DNA of 52,951 nucleotides from Armatimonadota bacterium (GTDB taxonomy: Bacteria; Armatimonadota; Fimbriimonadia; Fimbriimonadales; Fimbriimonadaceae). Each line of letters opens with the position of its first letter. Position 1 is the first letter of the stretch. The DNA is taken from positions 1 through 52,951 of the forward strand of contig JAIUNY010000021.1 in assembly GCA_020161505.1 (NCBI GenBank), given 5' to 3'. Shown here one piece after another: positions 15,202 to 23,588 of this stretch. The position numbers and the translations under genes are program-made. The notes under the pieces are model-generated. The model saw nothing but the letters and a program-made list of their open reading frames with translations, ran no database searches and was not told where the DNA came from.

Positions 15202-16398
15202 TCAGTTGGCCTGGAGAACCGGTTTAAGGAAGCTCTCGGCGAGCTGGGCTTTTCCGGTTTTCTTCACTTGCTGGATGGCGGCCAGGCGCAGGTTTGGCTC
15301 CACAAATCCAAAATGCCCCTCCGGATCAGCACGCGTGTTGATATCTCGGGCAAAGAGATTGACCTTCCGGAGTTTCGGCCATTCACCCTGCGCCGCCATC
15401 GCGAGGAAGTCCAGTGTCTCCTGCTTGCTGCGATAGGGCCCGCCGATCTCGCAGATCTGGAAATCGGTGTTGGGGTCGAGCGAGGTCATGAAGCCGTAGT
15501 AATCGTGGTACATCGGCACGAGCTCCAGATTGGTGCGATAAATCGTTCCGCCAATGCGATCCCACAATGTGTTGGGGTTGTTCTCCGTCGCCCCACGGTA
15601 GTTCCATGCCAGGATCTGATCTTGCGTGGCTCTCCCCGTGTAGGCGGTGTTCAGGAGCGGGGAGAAGACCATCTTGACGTTGCCCGGCATCGCGGCGCGG
15701 AACGCCACCGCGGCGTTGTAGAACTTCAGCGCTTTGGTTCGGCCGCCTGCTGCGGAGTATTTGCTCCCGCGCAGATTCTGCTCGCTCGCGAATCGAACCC
15801 AAATCGTGACGCCAGCTTTCTCGGCTCGCTCAAACTCCGTCCGGAGCCAGCCCATGACCTTTTTGTCTTCAAAGACCGCGTACTTCTCGGGCCCCAAGGG
15901 CTCCAGGGCGATGGTGACATCGCCATATTCGCCCGCGAGTAGGAGGTACTGGCCAAGATCCTTGATTCGCGCTTGGAGATCGGTGCGCTCCAGGCTGAAG
16001 TAGTTCATGTCCTCAAGGTCCACGCCGTAGACTTCACGAACCGCGTCTCGGTAGGTGCCGTAAGTTTTGGGATCAGCGAAGGCTCGGGTGGAGGAAGATG
16101 TGACACCCGCCATCAGAGCGGCTTCACCGGCATAGGCTCCAAGAGTGATTTGCCCATAGACCGGCGGAATCAGCTGCCGCGTTTGGGCTTGCTTGCCTCC
16201 GGGCAACAAGGTGGCCACGAACGGGGGAGGGGCCGATTGGGGTTTGGCGGACGCTGAAGGAGCCACAAAGAACGCTCCCAGCGCAAGAAGAGTGACGAAA
16301 AAGGCTCCACCCGCCCACAGGATGCCCACTGGACTCCCACTGGCGGCTTGTCCCACCGGCATCAGCCGGTCTCCGTCGCGTCGATAACTCTGGCCCAT
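15202..16398 (-). CDS. Membrane-anchored or secreted GH26-like (beta-mannanase-fold) protein
   Basis: A 398-residue protein with a cytoplasmic start (MGQSYRRDGDR), one membrane or signal segment at about residues 24-50 (ILWAGGAFFVTLLALGAFFVAPSASA), and a TIM-barrel-like domain. The pattern 'VTIWVRFASEQNLRGSKYS' recalls the GH26 segment in which a Glu on strand 4 is the acid/base. A later 'NTDFQICEIGGPYRSK' has a Glu-Ile-Gly segment in the nucleophile position, and 'FYNAAVAFRAAMPGNVKMVFSPLLNT' matches the family's helix-strand 5 region. So it is probably a glycoside hydrolase or a relative; substrate unknown. Two acidic positions fit, but this is recognition by eye. Confidence 0.6.
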   Translation of the reverse strand: MGQSYRRDGDRLMPVGQAASGSPVGILWAGGAFFVTLLALGAFFVAPSASAKPQSAPPPFVATLLPGGKQAQTRQLIPPVYGQITLGAYAGEAALMAGVTSSSTRAFADPKTYGTYRDAVREVYGVDLEDMNYFSLERTDLQARIKDLGQYLLLAGEYGDVTIALEPLGPEKYAVFEDKKVMGWLRTEFERAEKAGVTIWVRFASEQNLRGSKYSAAGGRTKALKFYNAAVAFRAAMPGNVKMVFSPLLNTAYTGRATQDQILAWNYRGATENNPNTLWDRIGGTIYRTNLELVPMYHDYYGFMTSLDPNTDFQICEIGGPYRSKQETLDFLAMAAQGEWPKLRKVNLFARDINTRADPEGHFGFVEPNLRLAAIQQVKKTGKAQLAESFLKPVLQAN

Positions 16399-16506
16399 GA
16401 TCCCCCGTGATCACTCCCCGTGCCCTGCCTATCTTAACAGGCCAGGAGGATATTCCGTTTCCGCCGGACGCACAAAGTTCAACAAATCGCGGGGGAAAAC
16501 AAAGCA

Positions 16507-16531
16507 GCACCCCGATAGTTCCTCGGGGTGC
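16507..16531 (-). terminator. Terminator after flgM
   Basis: GCACCCCGA and TCGGGGTGC form a 9-bp stem with a 7-base loop. On the minus strand TGCTTTGTTTT follows. It lies about 60 bp past the flgM stop codon. Confidence 0.6.
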
Positions 16532-16592
16532 TTGCGGGTTTTCAGGCGGGGTGTCCTGGAGGAGCCCCGGCAGGAGCTCCTGAGATTGTCAG

Positions 16593-16853
16593 TTAGTCGC
16601 GAATCTTGTCGGCAATCGCTCGGCGGATCATCGTGTCGATGATCTCGTCGCCGCTCGGATTGTAGGTTCCGGCTTCGATTCGGGCCTTCAGGTCGTCGAT
16701 CATGTTCTCGCGATCCGGCATGTTGTTCACATCGCGGGTCACGCGAAGGATCAGCTCGGAGTCGGTGAGCTTAATGACCGCCGTGTCGACTTTTGCTTTC
16801 GAAACGGCATCGCCCTGTTTGATCTTTTCAATTTGTTCGTTTGAGATTTTCAC
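16593..16853 (-). CDS. flgM: FlgM-like anti-sigma-28 factor
   Basis: An 86-residue protein whose C-terminal half matches FlgM: DRENMIDDLKARIEAGTYNPSGDEIIDTMIRRAIAD, the helix-plus-'GxY' segment that binds sigma-28 and holds flagellar late genes off until the hook is complete. I chose the GTG at 16853 (VKISNEQIEKI) because AGAGAGG lies upstream at good distance and the length is right. The open frame runs 33 more codons upstream to an ATG at 16952 (MARRRRLRS), which would be unusually long and basic. A sigma-28-type promoter stands upstream. The motA/motB genes are 9 kb away. Confidence 0.8.
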   Translation of the reverse strand: MKISNEQIEKIKQGDAVSKAKVDTAVIKLTDSELILRVTRDVNNMPDRENMIDDLKARIEAGTYNPSGDEIIDTMIRRAIADKIRD

Positions 16854-16982
16854 GCTGTAGACCTCTCTTGATGCGATTCCTCGACTTGATAACCCGGCGG
16901 TCTCCGTGAGATCCGTGGCTTTGCGTGAGCGGAGTCGCCTCCGTCGTGCCATTTCATTCGAGGTCCTTGCGTCCTGGTATGA

Positions 16983-17010
16983 ATAACGGGACGAATCTGG
17001 TAGTTCCTTA
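16983..17010 (-). promoter_or_regulatory. Candidate sigma-28 promoter of flgM
   Basis: On the minus strand TAAG (17010-17007), a 16-bp spacer and CCCGTTAT (16990-16983). The motA promoter and the one before the ExeA-like gene have the same spacing and similar boxes. Known sigma-28 promoters are TAAA-N15-GCCGATAA. It lies 130 bp before the chosen start, leaving a long leader. Confidence 0.5.
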
Positions 17011-17106
17011 GGGTCGGCAAGTTATCAACGGGCCAAAAGTCCTAGTTTGAACCTGGCAAACCTCCCGGGAGGGCTCTCCAGTACAATACCGCAACAGGTT
17101 TCAACG

Positions 17107-18270
17107 ATGATCCGCTATCACGCTCTTGGTCAGCTTCCTCCAAAGAAGCACATTCAGTTCCGCCAGCCGAGCGGAGAGCTCTACACCGAGCAACTCTTCT
17201 CGACCCACGGGTTCAGTGGCCCGATGTCCACGATGTATCACATCAACCAGCCGACCGAGGTGACGGGCTGGGAGGATCTGGGCAAGGTCAAGCCGGAGTA
17301 TTTGGACGATGAAGCTCTGCGTCATCGCCATTTCAAAACCGCACGGATGCAGCCGCGTGGCAACTTCCTCAGCGGGCGCATCCCCCTGATGGGCAACGGC
17401 GATTGCACTTGGCTTCAGGCCTTGATCGCGGAGCCAATGAAGCCCAAGTGCTTCTACAAGAACGCGGAAGCCGACGAAATTCTGTTCTTCCACGATGGCG
17501 AAGGCGTGCTGGAGAGCATGTACGGCGATGTGGAGATTCGTCCGGGCGACTACATCGTCGTGCCGCGCGGCACCATTTACCGGGTCGAACTCAAGAGCTA
17601 TCCCTCGCGGATGATCGCGATTGAGAGCTTCGGGCCGGTGTCCACCCCCAAGCGATACCGCAACCAGTATGGGCAGATGATGGAGCACGCTCCGTTTACC
17701 GAGCGCGATTTCCGTCCGCCGCACGAGTTGAAGACCTACGATGTCCGCGAGGAGCATGAGGTGATCGTGGCGAGCCGGGGTCGGCATACTTTGTACAAGT
17801 ATCCGTTCCACCCGTTCGACATTGTGGGTTGGGATGGGTATGTCTATCCCGTGGCGTTCAGCATCCACGACTTCCAGCCGATCACCGGTCAGATTCACAT
17901 GCCGCCGCCGATCCACCAAACGTTCATCGGGAATGGCTTCGTGATCTGCTCCTTCTGCCCGCGGATTCTCGATTTCCATCCTGAGGCGATCAAGATTCCG
18001 TACAACCACAGCAACGTGGATAGCGACGAAGTTCTGTACTATTGCAACGATAAGTTCGGCTCACGCAAGGGCATCGAAGAAGGCTCGATTACCCTGCACC
18101 CGCTGGGAATCCCGCATGGCCCGCAGCCGGGCGCGGTGGAGGCGAGCATGCCTCACACCGAAACCAAGGAGCTTGCCGTGATGCTCGACACCTATCGTCC
18201 GCTCAAGATGACGGCGCAGTCGCTGGAGATCGAAGATCCTGACTATTGGAAGAGCTGGCAGACTCGGTGA
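17107..18270 (+). CDS. hmgA: Homogentisate 1,2-dioxygenase
   Basis: A 387-residue cupin-fold, non-haem iron enzyme that opens the homogentisate ring in tyrosine and phenylalanine breakdown. Family segments visible: FYKNAEADEILFFHDGEGVLESMYGDVEIRPGDYIVVPRGTIYRVE (first cupin), HMPPPIHQTFIGNGFVICSFCPRILDFHPEAIKIPYNHSNVDSDEVLYYCN (second, with the iron-binding region), and ITLHPLGIPHGPQPG with the last His ligands. I start it at MIRYHALG (17107), since the 20-codon extension lacks family features. Inverted half-sites TTGAACCTG (17047) and CAGGTTTCAA (17095) flank a TACAAT box at 17082. It shares GTGA with the next gene. Confidence 0.92.
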   Translation: MIRYHALGQLPPKKHIQFRQPSGELYTEQLFSTHGFSGPMSTMYHINQPTEVTGWEDLGKVKPEYLDDEALRHRHFKTARMQPRGNFLSGRIPLMGNGDCTWLQALIAEPMKPKCFYKNAEADEILFFHDGEGVLESMYGDVEIRPGDYIVVPRGTIYRVELKSYPSRMIAIESFGPVSTPKRYRNQYGQMMEHAPFTERDFRPPHELKTYDVREEHEVIVASRGRHTLYKYPFHPFDIVGWDGYVYPVAFSIHDFQPITGQIHMPPPIHQTFIGNGFVICSFCPRILDFHPEAIKIPYNHSNVDSDEVLYYCNDKFGSRKGIEEGSITLHPLGIPHGPQPGAVEASMPHTETKELAVMLDTYRPLKMTAQSLEIEDPDYWKSWQTR

Positions 18271-19304
18271 CGCGGCGTGATTTCTTGGTCGGATCGGCGG
18301 GGGTCGCGGCTCTCGGGGCCGCAGCCGTGACGTCGGCATCCGGAGGGGCGCGGTTCGCTGAGGAGAAGCCGACGATCCGTCCGCTTAGGTTGAAACCCGG
18401 TGACAAAGTCGCGCTCGTCGCTCCGGCGGGAGCGATCGGGTTGCAGGATAACCTGCTCGCCTTCGAGCAAGAGGTGCGCGACATGGGGCTTGAGCCGGTT
18501 CGGGCTCCGTTTTGTGACCGCAGCTACTCGTTCTTTGGAGGGACGGATGAAGAGCGGGCGAGCGACATCATGTGGTCGTTCCAGAATCCCGATGTCTCGG
18601 CGATCTTCCCGGTTCGCGGCGGGTACGGCTGCACGAGGATTCTGGATCGGCTCGATTTCGGGGTGATCGCCAAGAACCCCAAGGCGGTCTGTGGCTACAG
18701 CGACATCACTGGTCTGATTGTGCCGATCAACGAGATGACCGGCATGGTCACATACCACGGCCCGGTTCTGGCGAGCGGCGAAAATCAGTTCTCGACCGAT
18801 TGGTTCCGGCAAGCCTTGATGATCGAGACCCAGTTGCTCGAACTCACGCCTCCGGTGGGCGAGAACGACGATTTCGATCTGCGCACAGTGACTGGGGGAA
18901 GGGCCACGGGGGTGCTGACAGGGGGCAATCTCTGTGTGCTCGCGGCACTGGCCGGGACTCCCTGGCAGATGAGCGCGGCGGGGAAGATCGTGTTTTTGGA
19001 AGATATTGGCGAGGCTCCCTACCGCATCGACCGGATGCTGACCCAGCTCATGGATGCCTGCGGTGTGCGTCAGGCGGCGGGCATCATTCTCGGTCAATTC
19101 ACGAACTGCGATTCCAAGGATCCCGATTCGCCGTTTAAGGTGAGGGATGTCGTGCAAGATCGGTTCGCTGGGCTGGGCATTCCTGTGCTGGCGGGGACTC
19201 CGATTGGGCATGTCAAGCCGAAGTGGACCATGCCGATTGGCGTTCGGGCCGAGCTCGATGCCGACGCTCAGACGGTCAAGCTGATCGATGCTCCCGTGGC
19301 CTGA
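18267..19304 (+). CDS. LD-carboxypeptidase, peptidase family S66, with Tat signal
   Basis: A protein of about 345 residues. It starts with a twin-arginine signal (TRRDFLVGSAGVAALGAAAV), so it is probably exported folded. The S66 triad is visible: Ser in GYSDITGL, Glu in FLEDIGEAPYRIDRML and His in GTPIGHVKPKW, plus GGYGCTRILDRLDF. The E. coli enzyme LdcA trims the terminal D-Ala from peptidoglycan tetrapeptides in the cytoplasm; this exported form may act on envelope peptides. The GTG start overlaps the hmgA stop by 4 bp; an ATG at 18246 would add 7 residues. The pairing with homogentisate dioxygenase has no obvious metabolic reason. Confidence 0.85.
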   Translation: MTRRDFLVGSAGVAALGAAAVTSASGGARFAEEKPTIRPLRLKPGDKVALVAPAGAIGLQDNLLAFEQEVRDMGLEPVRAPFCDRSYSFFGGTDEERASDIMWSFQNPDVSAIFPVRGGYGCTRILDRLDFGVIAKNPKAVCGYSDITGLIVPINEMTGMVTYHGPVLASGENQFSTDWFRQALMIETQLLELTPPVGENDDFDLRTVTGGRATGVLTGGNLCVLAALAGTPWQMSAAGKIVFLEDIGEAPYRIDRMLTQLMDACGVRQAAGIILGQFTNCDSKDPDSPFKVRDVVQDRFAGLGIPVLAGTPIGHVKPKWTMPIGVRAELDADAQTVKLIDAPVA

Positions 19305-19342
19305 GAGGCTCCCAGCCGGGCCTTCTGAGCCGCGCCAGATTC

Positions 19343-21688
19343 TCAGCTAAGTCGACGCAACGAAATCGCGCGTCCTGTGAACTTTTCACTGACGCGGGTT
19401 TGCCGAGCCCTCACTCCGTTCAGATAGATGGCGCCTGTTCGAGGGGTGACCACGAACTCGGGGACGATCTCGCCAAATCCAGACAGAGTTTGCTCCCAGG
19501 TGATGTCAAGTCGCTTTGCCGTGGCCTTGATCCTCACGACCATCTCCGAGCGCGCGCCCTCGCGGTAAGCAAAGCCGATTCCATCGTCGGAGACGTAGGT
19601 GGTTTGGTTCTCCAAAGAAACTCCGTCTGGAACCGCGACGAGGAAGCTTGGTCGGCTGAGATCAACGTTTTCATCCTCCGGTAACGAGGCTTGCATCGGC
19701 AGAATCGCCCCGGTGACCAGATAGGCTGGGGTCTCTGCAGGGCCGACGGCGACGGCGTAGCGTCCGGATGTCAGCCACTCTCCGCTGGTGAGATCGAACC
19801 AAGGCTTCTTGCCAGGCAGAATCACCGCACGCGTCTCTGCTTCGTGCTCAAGAATCGGGGCTTGCATCAAGTACGGGCCGACCATCACCTGGTCAGAAAT
19901 TTCCTCCGCATTCTTGTCATCAAAGTGGTACATCAGGGGCCGAGCGATCGGTTCGCCGGTCTGCTCGTGCTGGGCAAAGAGATTGTAGAGGTAAGGCAGG
20001 AGTCGGTAGCGCAGTCGGATGTAGTGCTTCGAAATCTCTCGCGTCCTGACCCCAAGCGCCCACGGCTCTTGCTGACGGGTGCCCGCGGTCGAGTGATTCC
20101 GCATAAAGGGCATGAGGAAAGCCGCTTGCATCCAGCGTTGCATCAGCTTCGGGTTGGTGTCGTTCCCGAAGCCACCCACGTCGGCTCCCGTGAACACATG
20201 CCCGCTCAGGCCCATGTTCATGGTTGTCAGAATCGAGAGCCGGAGCCAGAAGTCGTTGGCCACGTTGTCGCCGGTCCAGATCGCCGCGTATCGCGACGAT
20301 CCCACGGAGCCTGATCGACTGAGAATGAAGGGGCGCTCCTTTGGTTTTGCCTGCAAAAAGCCTTGATGAGTGGCCATTTGCATCCCCAGGGCGTACTGAT
20401 TTCGGTGGAGCCAGTGGGCGTCGCGCCCTTCTTGGAAGAGCATGTCGGAGGGGTTCATCGGTCCGGTACTGGGGTCATTCATGTCTACCCAGCACGCGCC
20501 AAAACCTTCGTTACGGAATCCTTCCGCGTAGGTGGCCCACCAATCGCGGACTCGAGGCTGAATGAAGTCCGGGAACACCGTTTCGCCGGGCCACACCATT
20601 CCGATGAAGGGTTCTCCCTCACGGTTCTTGCAGAAAACACCCTGCTCCATGCCGTCGTCGTAGACATGGTAGCCCGGCTCAGACTTCACCCCTGGATCGA
20701 TGATCGGGACGATCCGCCGGTTCGATTGGGCTAGCGCATCCGCCGTGCGGGCGATTCCCTTCGGATACAGGCTTTGGTTGTATCGAAAAATCCTGTAGCC
20801 ATCCATGTAGTCAAGGTCAAGCCACAGCCCGCTGCAGGGGATCCCGTGCTTGGTGAACTCAGCATCGAGGTGAAAGAGATCATCATCGCCGCCGTATCCC
20901 CAACGCGACTGGTGATAGCCAAGGCTCCAGAGGGGCGGCAAAGGGGTGACTCCGACGAGTCGGTTGAATTTCGAGGTGAGTTCGGGCAGGGTGTCGGCGG
21001 TCAGCACCCAGAGCTCGGGTTGTCCGTCGTAGGATCCCAAGATCAGGTGCGGAGAGGTTTGCTGCCACTTCAGGAAGGCCCGGCTGCCATCTCGTCCTGG
21101 GATTTCCATAAATGCGGGGGCTGGATTGTTCAGCAGCAGACCCACATACTTGCCCGAAGGGAGCTTGATCGCGAGATAGGGGATCGAGAAATAGCTGGGA
21201 TCAGCCGGGTGGTTCTCGTATTGGCCAATGTGGAAGTCACTCCAAACATCGGTATTCCAGAACACGGTGCGCTTGCCACTCAGCTCTAAGGTGTCGAAGT
21301 TCTTCTCGCCCATCCCGTAGTACCGGTTTTCCTCGGTGGCGATGAATTGGAAGAGGCTGGCTTCCGCATTCGCTCCGACCCCGCGGTTGGTCACGGTTTG
21401 AAGCGCGATGTTGCCGTGTTCGTCTTCGATGACCAGCGAGCCCTCCTCCCAGCGGATGGCATCGCTTTCGATAGGCATGCCGGAGTTGAGCTCACAGAGG
21501 CTCAGATTCGGAAGCCAGGTCTGGTGGTGGGTCAACCGAATTCGATTGATTCCCCCTTGGTAGCTCGCCAGATCCAGCATGATCGGGCGTTTTCCCATGT
21601 CCAGTTCAATCGACTTCCCCGAACCGATCGATCCATGAGCTTGGGCAAAGACAAAGTTCGCCGCGCTGGGATATTTGGTGAAGAACAT
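19343..21688 (-). CDS. Alpha-glucosidase, glycoside hydrolase family 31
   Basis: A 781-residue retaining glycosidase with a beta-sandwich N-domain, TIM barrel and C-terminal sheet domains. GLWLDLDYMDGYRIF marks the barrel entry. WVDMND gives the nucleophile Asp402, and SGSVGSSRYAAIWTGDN gives the acid/base Asp474; the 72-residue gap suits the family. I start it at the ATG at 21688 (MFFTKYPSAANF), where GGAGGGTCTC is the ribosome site; the longer frame to 22300 only shadows the gene on the other strand. No signal peptide, so it is probably cytoplasmic. Likely substrates are alpha-glucosides or alpha-xylosides. Confidence 0.92.
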   Translation of the reverse strand: MFFTKYPSAANFVFAQAHGSIGSGKSIELDMGKRPIMLDLASYQGGINRIRLTHHQTWLPNLSLCELNSGMPIESDAIRWEEGSLVIEDEHGNIALQTVTNRGVGANAEASLFQFIATEENRYYGMGEKNFDTLELSGKRTVFWNTDVWSDFHIGQYENHPADPSYFSIPYLAIKLPSGKYVGLLLNNPAPAFMEIPGRDGSRAFLKWQQTSPHLILGSYDGQPELWVLTADTLPELTSKFNRLVGVTPLPPLWSLGYHQSRWGYGGDDDLFHLDAEFTKHGIPCSGLWLDLDYMDGYRIFRYNQSLYPKGIARTADALAQSNRRIVPIIDPGVKSEPGYHVYDDGMEQGVFCKNREGEPFIGMVWPGETVFPDFIQPRVRDWWATYAEGFRNEGFGACWVDMNDPSTGPMNPSDMLFQEGRDAHWLHRNQYALGMQMATHQGFLQAKPKERPFILSRSGSVGSSRYAAIWTGDNVANDFWLRLSILTTMNMGLSGHVFTGADVGGFGNDTNPKLMQRWMQAAFLMPFMRNHSTAGTRQQEPWALGVRTREISKHYIRLRYRLLPYLYNLFAQHEQTGEPIARPLMYHFDDKNAEEISDQVMVGPYLMQAPILEHEAETRAVILPGKKPWFDLTSGEWLTSGRYAVAVGPAETPAYLVTGAILPMQASLPEDENVDLSRPSFLVAVPDGVSLENQTTYVSDDGIGFAYREGARSEMVVRIKATAKRLDITWEQTLSGFGEIVPEFVVTPRTGAIYLNGVRARQTRVSEKFTGRAISLRRLS

Positions 21689-21797
21689 GAGACCCTCCGA
21701 TTGTGTCGCAACTCCCGGGAGGCTAAACGGGAGGGTCACCTGGTGAGGATGCCGGGGTCGAGTGTCTGTTCCTGCATCCTCTGGCCTCGAAATTGCG

Positions 21798-21803
21798 TAT
21801 GAT
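21798..21803 (+). promoter_or_regulatory. -10 box of the tandem membrane-protein operon
   Basis: TATGAT 11 bases before the ATG at 21815, suggesting a 5' UTR of only a few bases. No clear -35 box. Confidence 0.45.
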
Positions 21804-21814
21804 TCTCCCGGGAC

Positions 21815-22228
21815 ATGTCTAACTCGTCCGAGCATCTTCAGTCCGATTCTGATGTCGAGGCCATCTTGGGTCTGGCCATGGAGAAATCGGGAACCACCAC
21901 GTCGCTGCGTGACCGATTGCAAGCGACGGCGCAAGAACTGGGGATCTCTCCCGAGGCGTTGGCGGAGGCGGAGGAAGAATATCGCCAAGCCAAAGCCGAG
22001 GAGATTCGACGCACCGAGGAAGAGGCGCGGGCCGCGGCCGAAGCACTCCAGGCCAAACGCACTCTCTGGCGAAACATCGGAATCGGTACCTTGGCGGTGG
22101 CGGCGATCGTGCTCATTCTCTTCGTGCTCGATGCCACCAATATGGGGAAGTCTCTCATCGGGCTCGTCTTTCTGACCTTTTGGGCGGGTTCGTCCCGCCG
22201 CACGCGCAGGAGGGCGCGCCGTTCCTAA
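21815..22228 (+). CDS. Membrane protein with N-terminal helical domain, copy 1 of 3
   Basis: A 137-residue protein. Residues 10-60 form a helical module (DSDVEAILGLAMEKSGTTTSLRDRLQATAQELGISPEALAEAEEEYRQAK) shared with the next two genes. A charged, probably coiled linker and two hydrophobic segments (about 88-108 and 112-127) follow, ending in a strongly basic tail (RRTRRRARRS). In copies 2 and 3 the region after the module resembles 2TM-type domains; here the helices are shorter. Function unknown. It heads a three-gene operon with a 3-bp gap to copy 2. Confidence 0.7.
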   Translation: MSNSSEHLQSDSDVEAILGLAMEKSGTTTSLRDRLQATAQELGISPEALAEAEEEYRQAKAEEIRRTEEEARAAAEALQAKRTLWRNIGIGTLAVAAIVLILFVLDATNMGKSLIGLVFLTFWAGSSRRTRRRARRS

Positions 22229-22231
22229 GCC

Positions 22232-22729
22232 ATGTCGAGCGACGAATTGAAACTGAAATCCGACGAAGATGTGGAGGCGATTCTGCGCTTGGCGGTTCAA
22301 AAAGCATCGCCGACGGATGAGGCTCTGCGAGATCGGCTGAAATCAGCCGCGGATGAGTTAGGGATCACGCCCGAGCAATTGGCCGCCGCCGAGGCAGAGT
22401 TCCGCTCTCAGAAGTCGCGCGAGCTCGCGCAGCAAGAGGCGGCTCTGGCGGAAGAAGGTGAGTGGAAGCTGTTCCGCCGCGAGCAACTGCATGAGTTGTA
22501 CGGGCACATGGGCGTCTATTTCGCCGTGAACCTAGGGCTGCTCAGCATGGATTTCTTCCAAAACGGGCGACTCGATTGGTCTCTGTTTCCGCTTTTCGGC
22601 TGGGGCATCGGTGTGCTGATTCACATTGTCTCAACGTTGGCTGCCCACAGTTCGGACAATCAAGACGAGTTCCACAAGTGGCGTCGGAAGCAGAGACGCC
22701 GCAAAGGCCGTCTGGAAGATGATGAGTGA
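22232..22729 (+). CDS. Membrane protein with N-terminal helical domain, copy 2 of 3 (2TM-like)
   Basis: A 165-residue protein with the shared module (DEDVEAILRLAVQKASPTDEALRDRLKSAADELGITPEQLAAAEAEF at about residues 9-57). The C-terminal part has two membrane helices (about 92-108 and 115-138) linked by a short loop, then 'FHKWRRKQRRRKGRLEDDE'. The layout 'two helices then FxxWRxxx' is typical of 2TM domains in other bacteria. No catalytic site. Overlaps the next gene by 8 or 11 bp, implying coupled translation. Confidence 0.7.
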   Translation: MSSDELKLKSDEDVEAILRLAVQKASPTDEALRDRLKSAADELGITPEQLAAAEAEFRSQKSRELAQQEAALAEEGEWKLFRREQLHELYGHMGVYFAVNLGLLSMDFFQNGRLDWSLFPLFGWGIGVLIHIVSTLAAHSSDNQDEFHKWRRKQRRRKGRLEDDE

Positions 22730-23213
22730 GCAAAACCAGATCCTGACGGAAGAAGACGCCTTGGCGATTCTCAAGAGAGCGATCCAGGATGAGCATTCTT
22801 CGGCAAGCATTCGTCAGAGAATGGAGATGACGGCGGCGGAACTGGGGATCTCATCGGAGGCACTTGGCCGCGCGGAAGCCGAAGTCCTGTCAGGGAAACA
22901 GGCGATCAACGCATCGCTCGGGAGCACCGATTGGCTGTTCTTTCAGCAGCTCCGCGCGGCTTTGCGCTTCCTCCACGCAGGACTCTGGGTCGCTGTTTTC
23001 GGATTCGGCATCTACGTCGTGATCAACCACGAGAGATCCGGCGTGGGGATGACGGATGCGGCGTTCTTCTTCGCCGCCATGATTGCGTGGGCTCTCTTTT
23101 GGTCGGCGGTTCGCTGGCGGGCATTTGGGAGCGAAAACGAGCACTCCCACAAGACATTTTTGCTTTGGAAGGCTTGGAAGAACAAGCGCCGGTCTGTCAG
23201 CCGTTTCTCGTAA
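22722..23213 (+). CDS. Membrane protein with N-terminal helical domain, copy 3 of 3
   Basis: A 163-residue protein (or 164 from the ATG at 22719). It carries the shared module (EEDALAILKRAIQDEHSSASIRQRMEMTAAELGISSEALGRAEAEV) and two membrane helices at about residues 84-104 and 115-136, then a basic end with 'LWKAWKNKRR'. The module contains a conserved 'ELGIS/T-x-E-x-L-x-x-A-E' core, which looks like a small helical or HTH-like fold; DNA binding is speculation. Last of three tandem paralogues. Confidence 0.7.
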   Translation: MSEQNQILTEEDALAILKRAIQDEHSSASIRQRMEMTAAELGISSEALGRAEAEVLSGKQAINASLGSTDWLFFQQLRAALRFLHAGLWVAVFGFGIYVVINHERSGVGMTDAAFFFAAMIAWALFWSAVRWRAFGSENEHSHKTFLLWKAWKNKRRSVSRFS

Positions 23214-23279
23214 CCCAGCACACCTCACAGGAATCTCCGATCAAAATCCCCCGATTTGTATTTCCGGAGACGTAAGGGA

Positions 23280-23588
23280 ATGGGAGTCTGTACGCCGGAA
23301 TCGCGCTATACCATGCGCGCCTTGCCGGGGGAAATCGTGTGGTTTCTCCCGACCACCGCGACATGCCTCCCCGCCTCGCCCGATACACCGGACGATGTGT
23401 ATCTGTTTGAACTGGATGATGCGGTGATTCTGCGGAACAAGCTCATCCAAGCGGTTCTGCTTCGGGCGACGTCAGAACGGGCGAGATACCAGTTCTTTGC
23501 ATGGGACAGCCGGTTCGGATCGGAACCAGTTCCCGAGCTCCACCTGTGCGATGTGATCCTGTCCCGCGTGGACTTAAGCGCTGCCTGA
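23280..23588 (+). CDS. Hypothetical protein, 102 residues
   Basis: Starting at the ATG at 23280 (MGVCTPESRYTMRALPGEIVWFLPTTAT), with GGAGA 9 bases upstream. A small soluble protein with alternating hydrophobic residues and no recognised family. It overlaps the end of the convergent crcB gene by 15 bp (23574-23588). The frame is also open 8 codons upstream. It may belong to the preceding three-gene operon (gap of about 66 bp). Function unknown. Confidence 0.45.
   Translation: MGVCTPESRYTMRALPGEIVWFLPTTATCLPASPDTPDDVYLFELDDAVILRNKLIQAVLLRATSERARYQFFAWDSRFGSEPVPELHLCDVILSRVDLSAA

Noticed and set aside
17047-17104. Operator for hmgA formed by TTGAACCTG and CAGGTTTCAA
   Set aside because: Suggestive inverted half-sites around a TACAAT box, but one base differs and no regulator gene is nearby; kept as a comment in the hmgA entry only.
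21689-22300. N-terminal extension of the GH31 frame by about 200 codons
   Set aside because: It overlaps the 21815 gene on the other strand, is unlike GH31 N-termini, and a GGAGGG ribosome site stands directly before the ATG at 21688.
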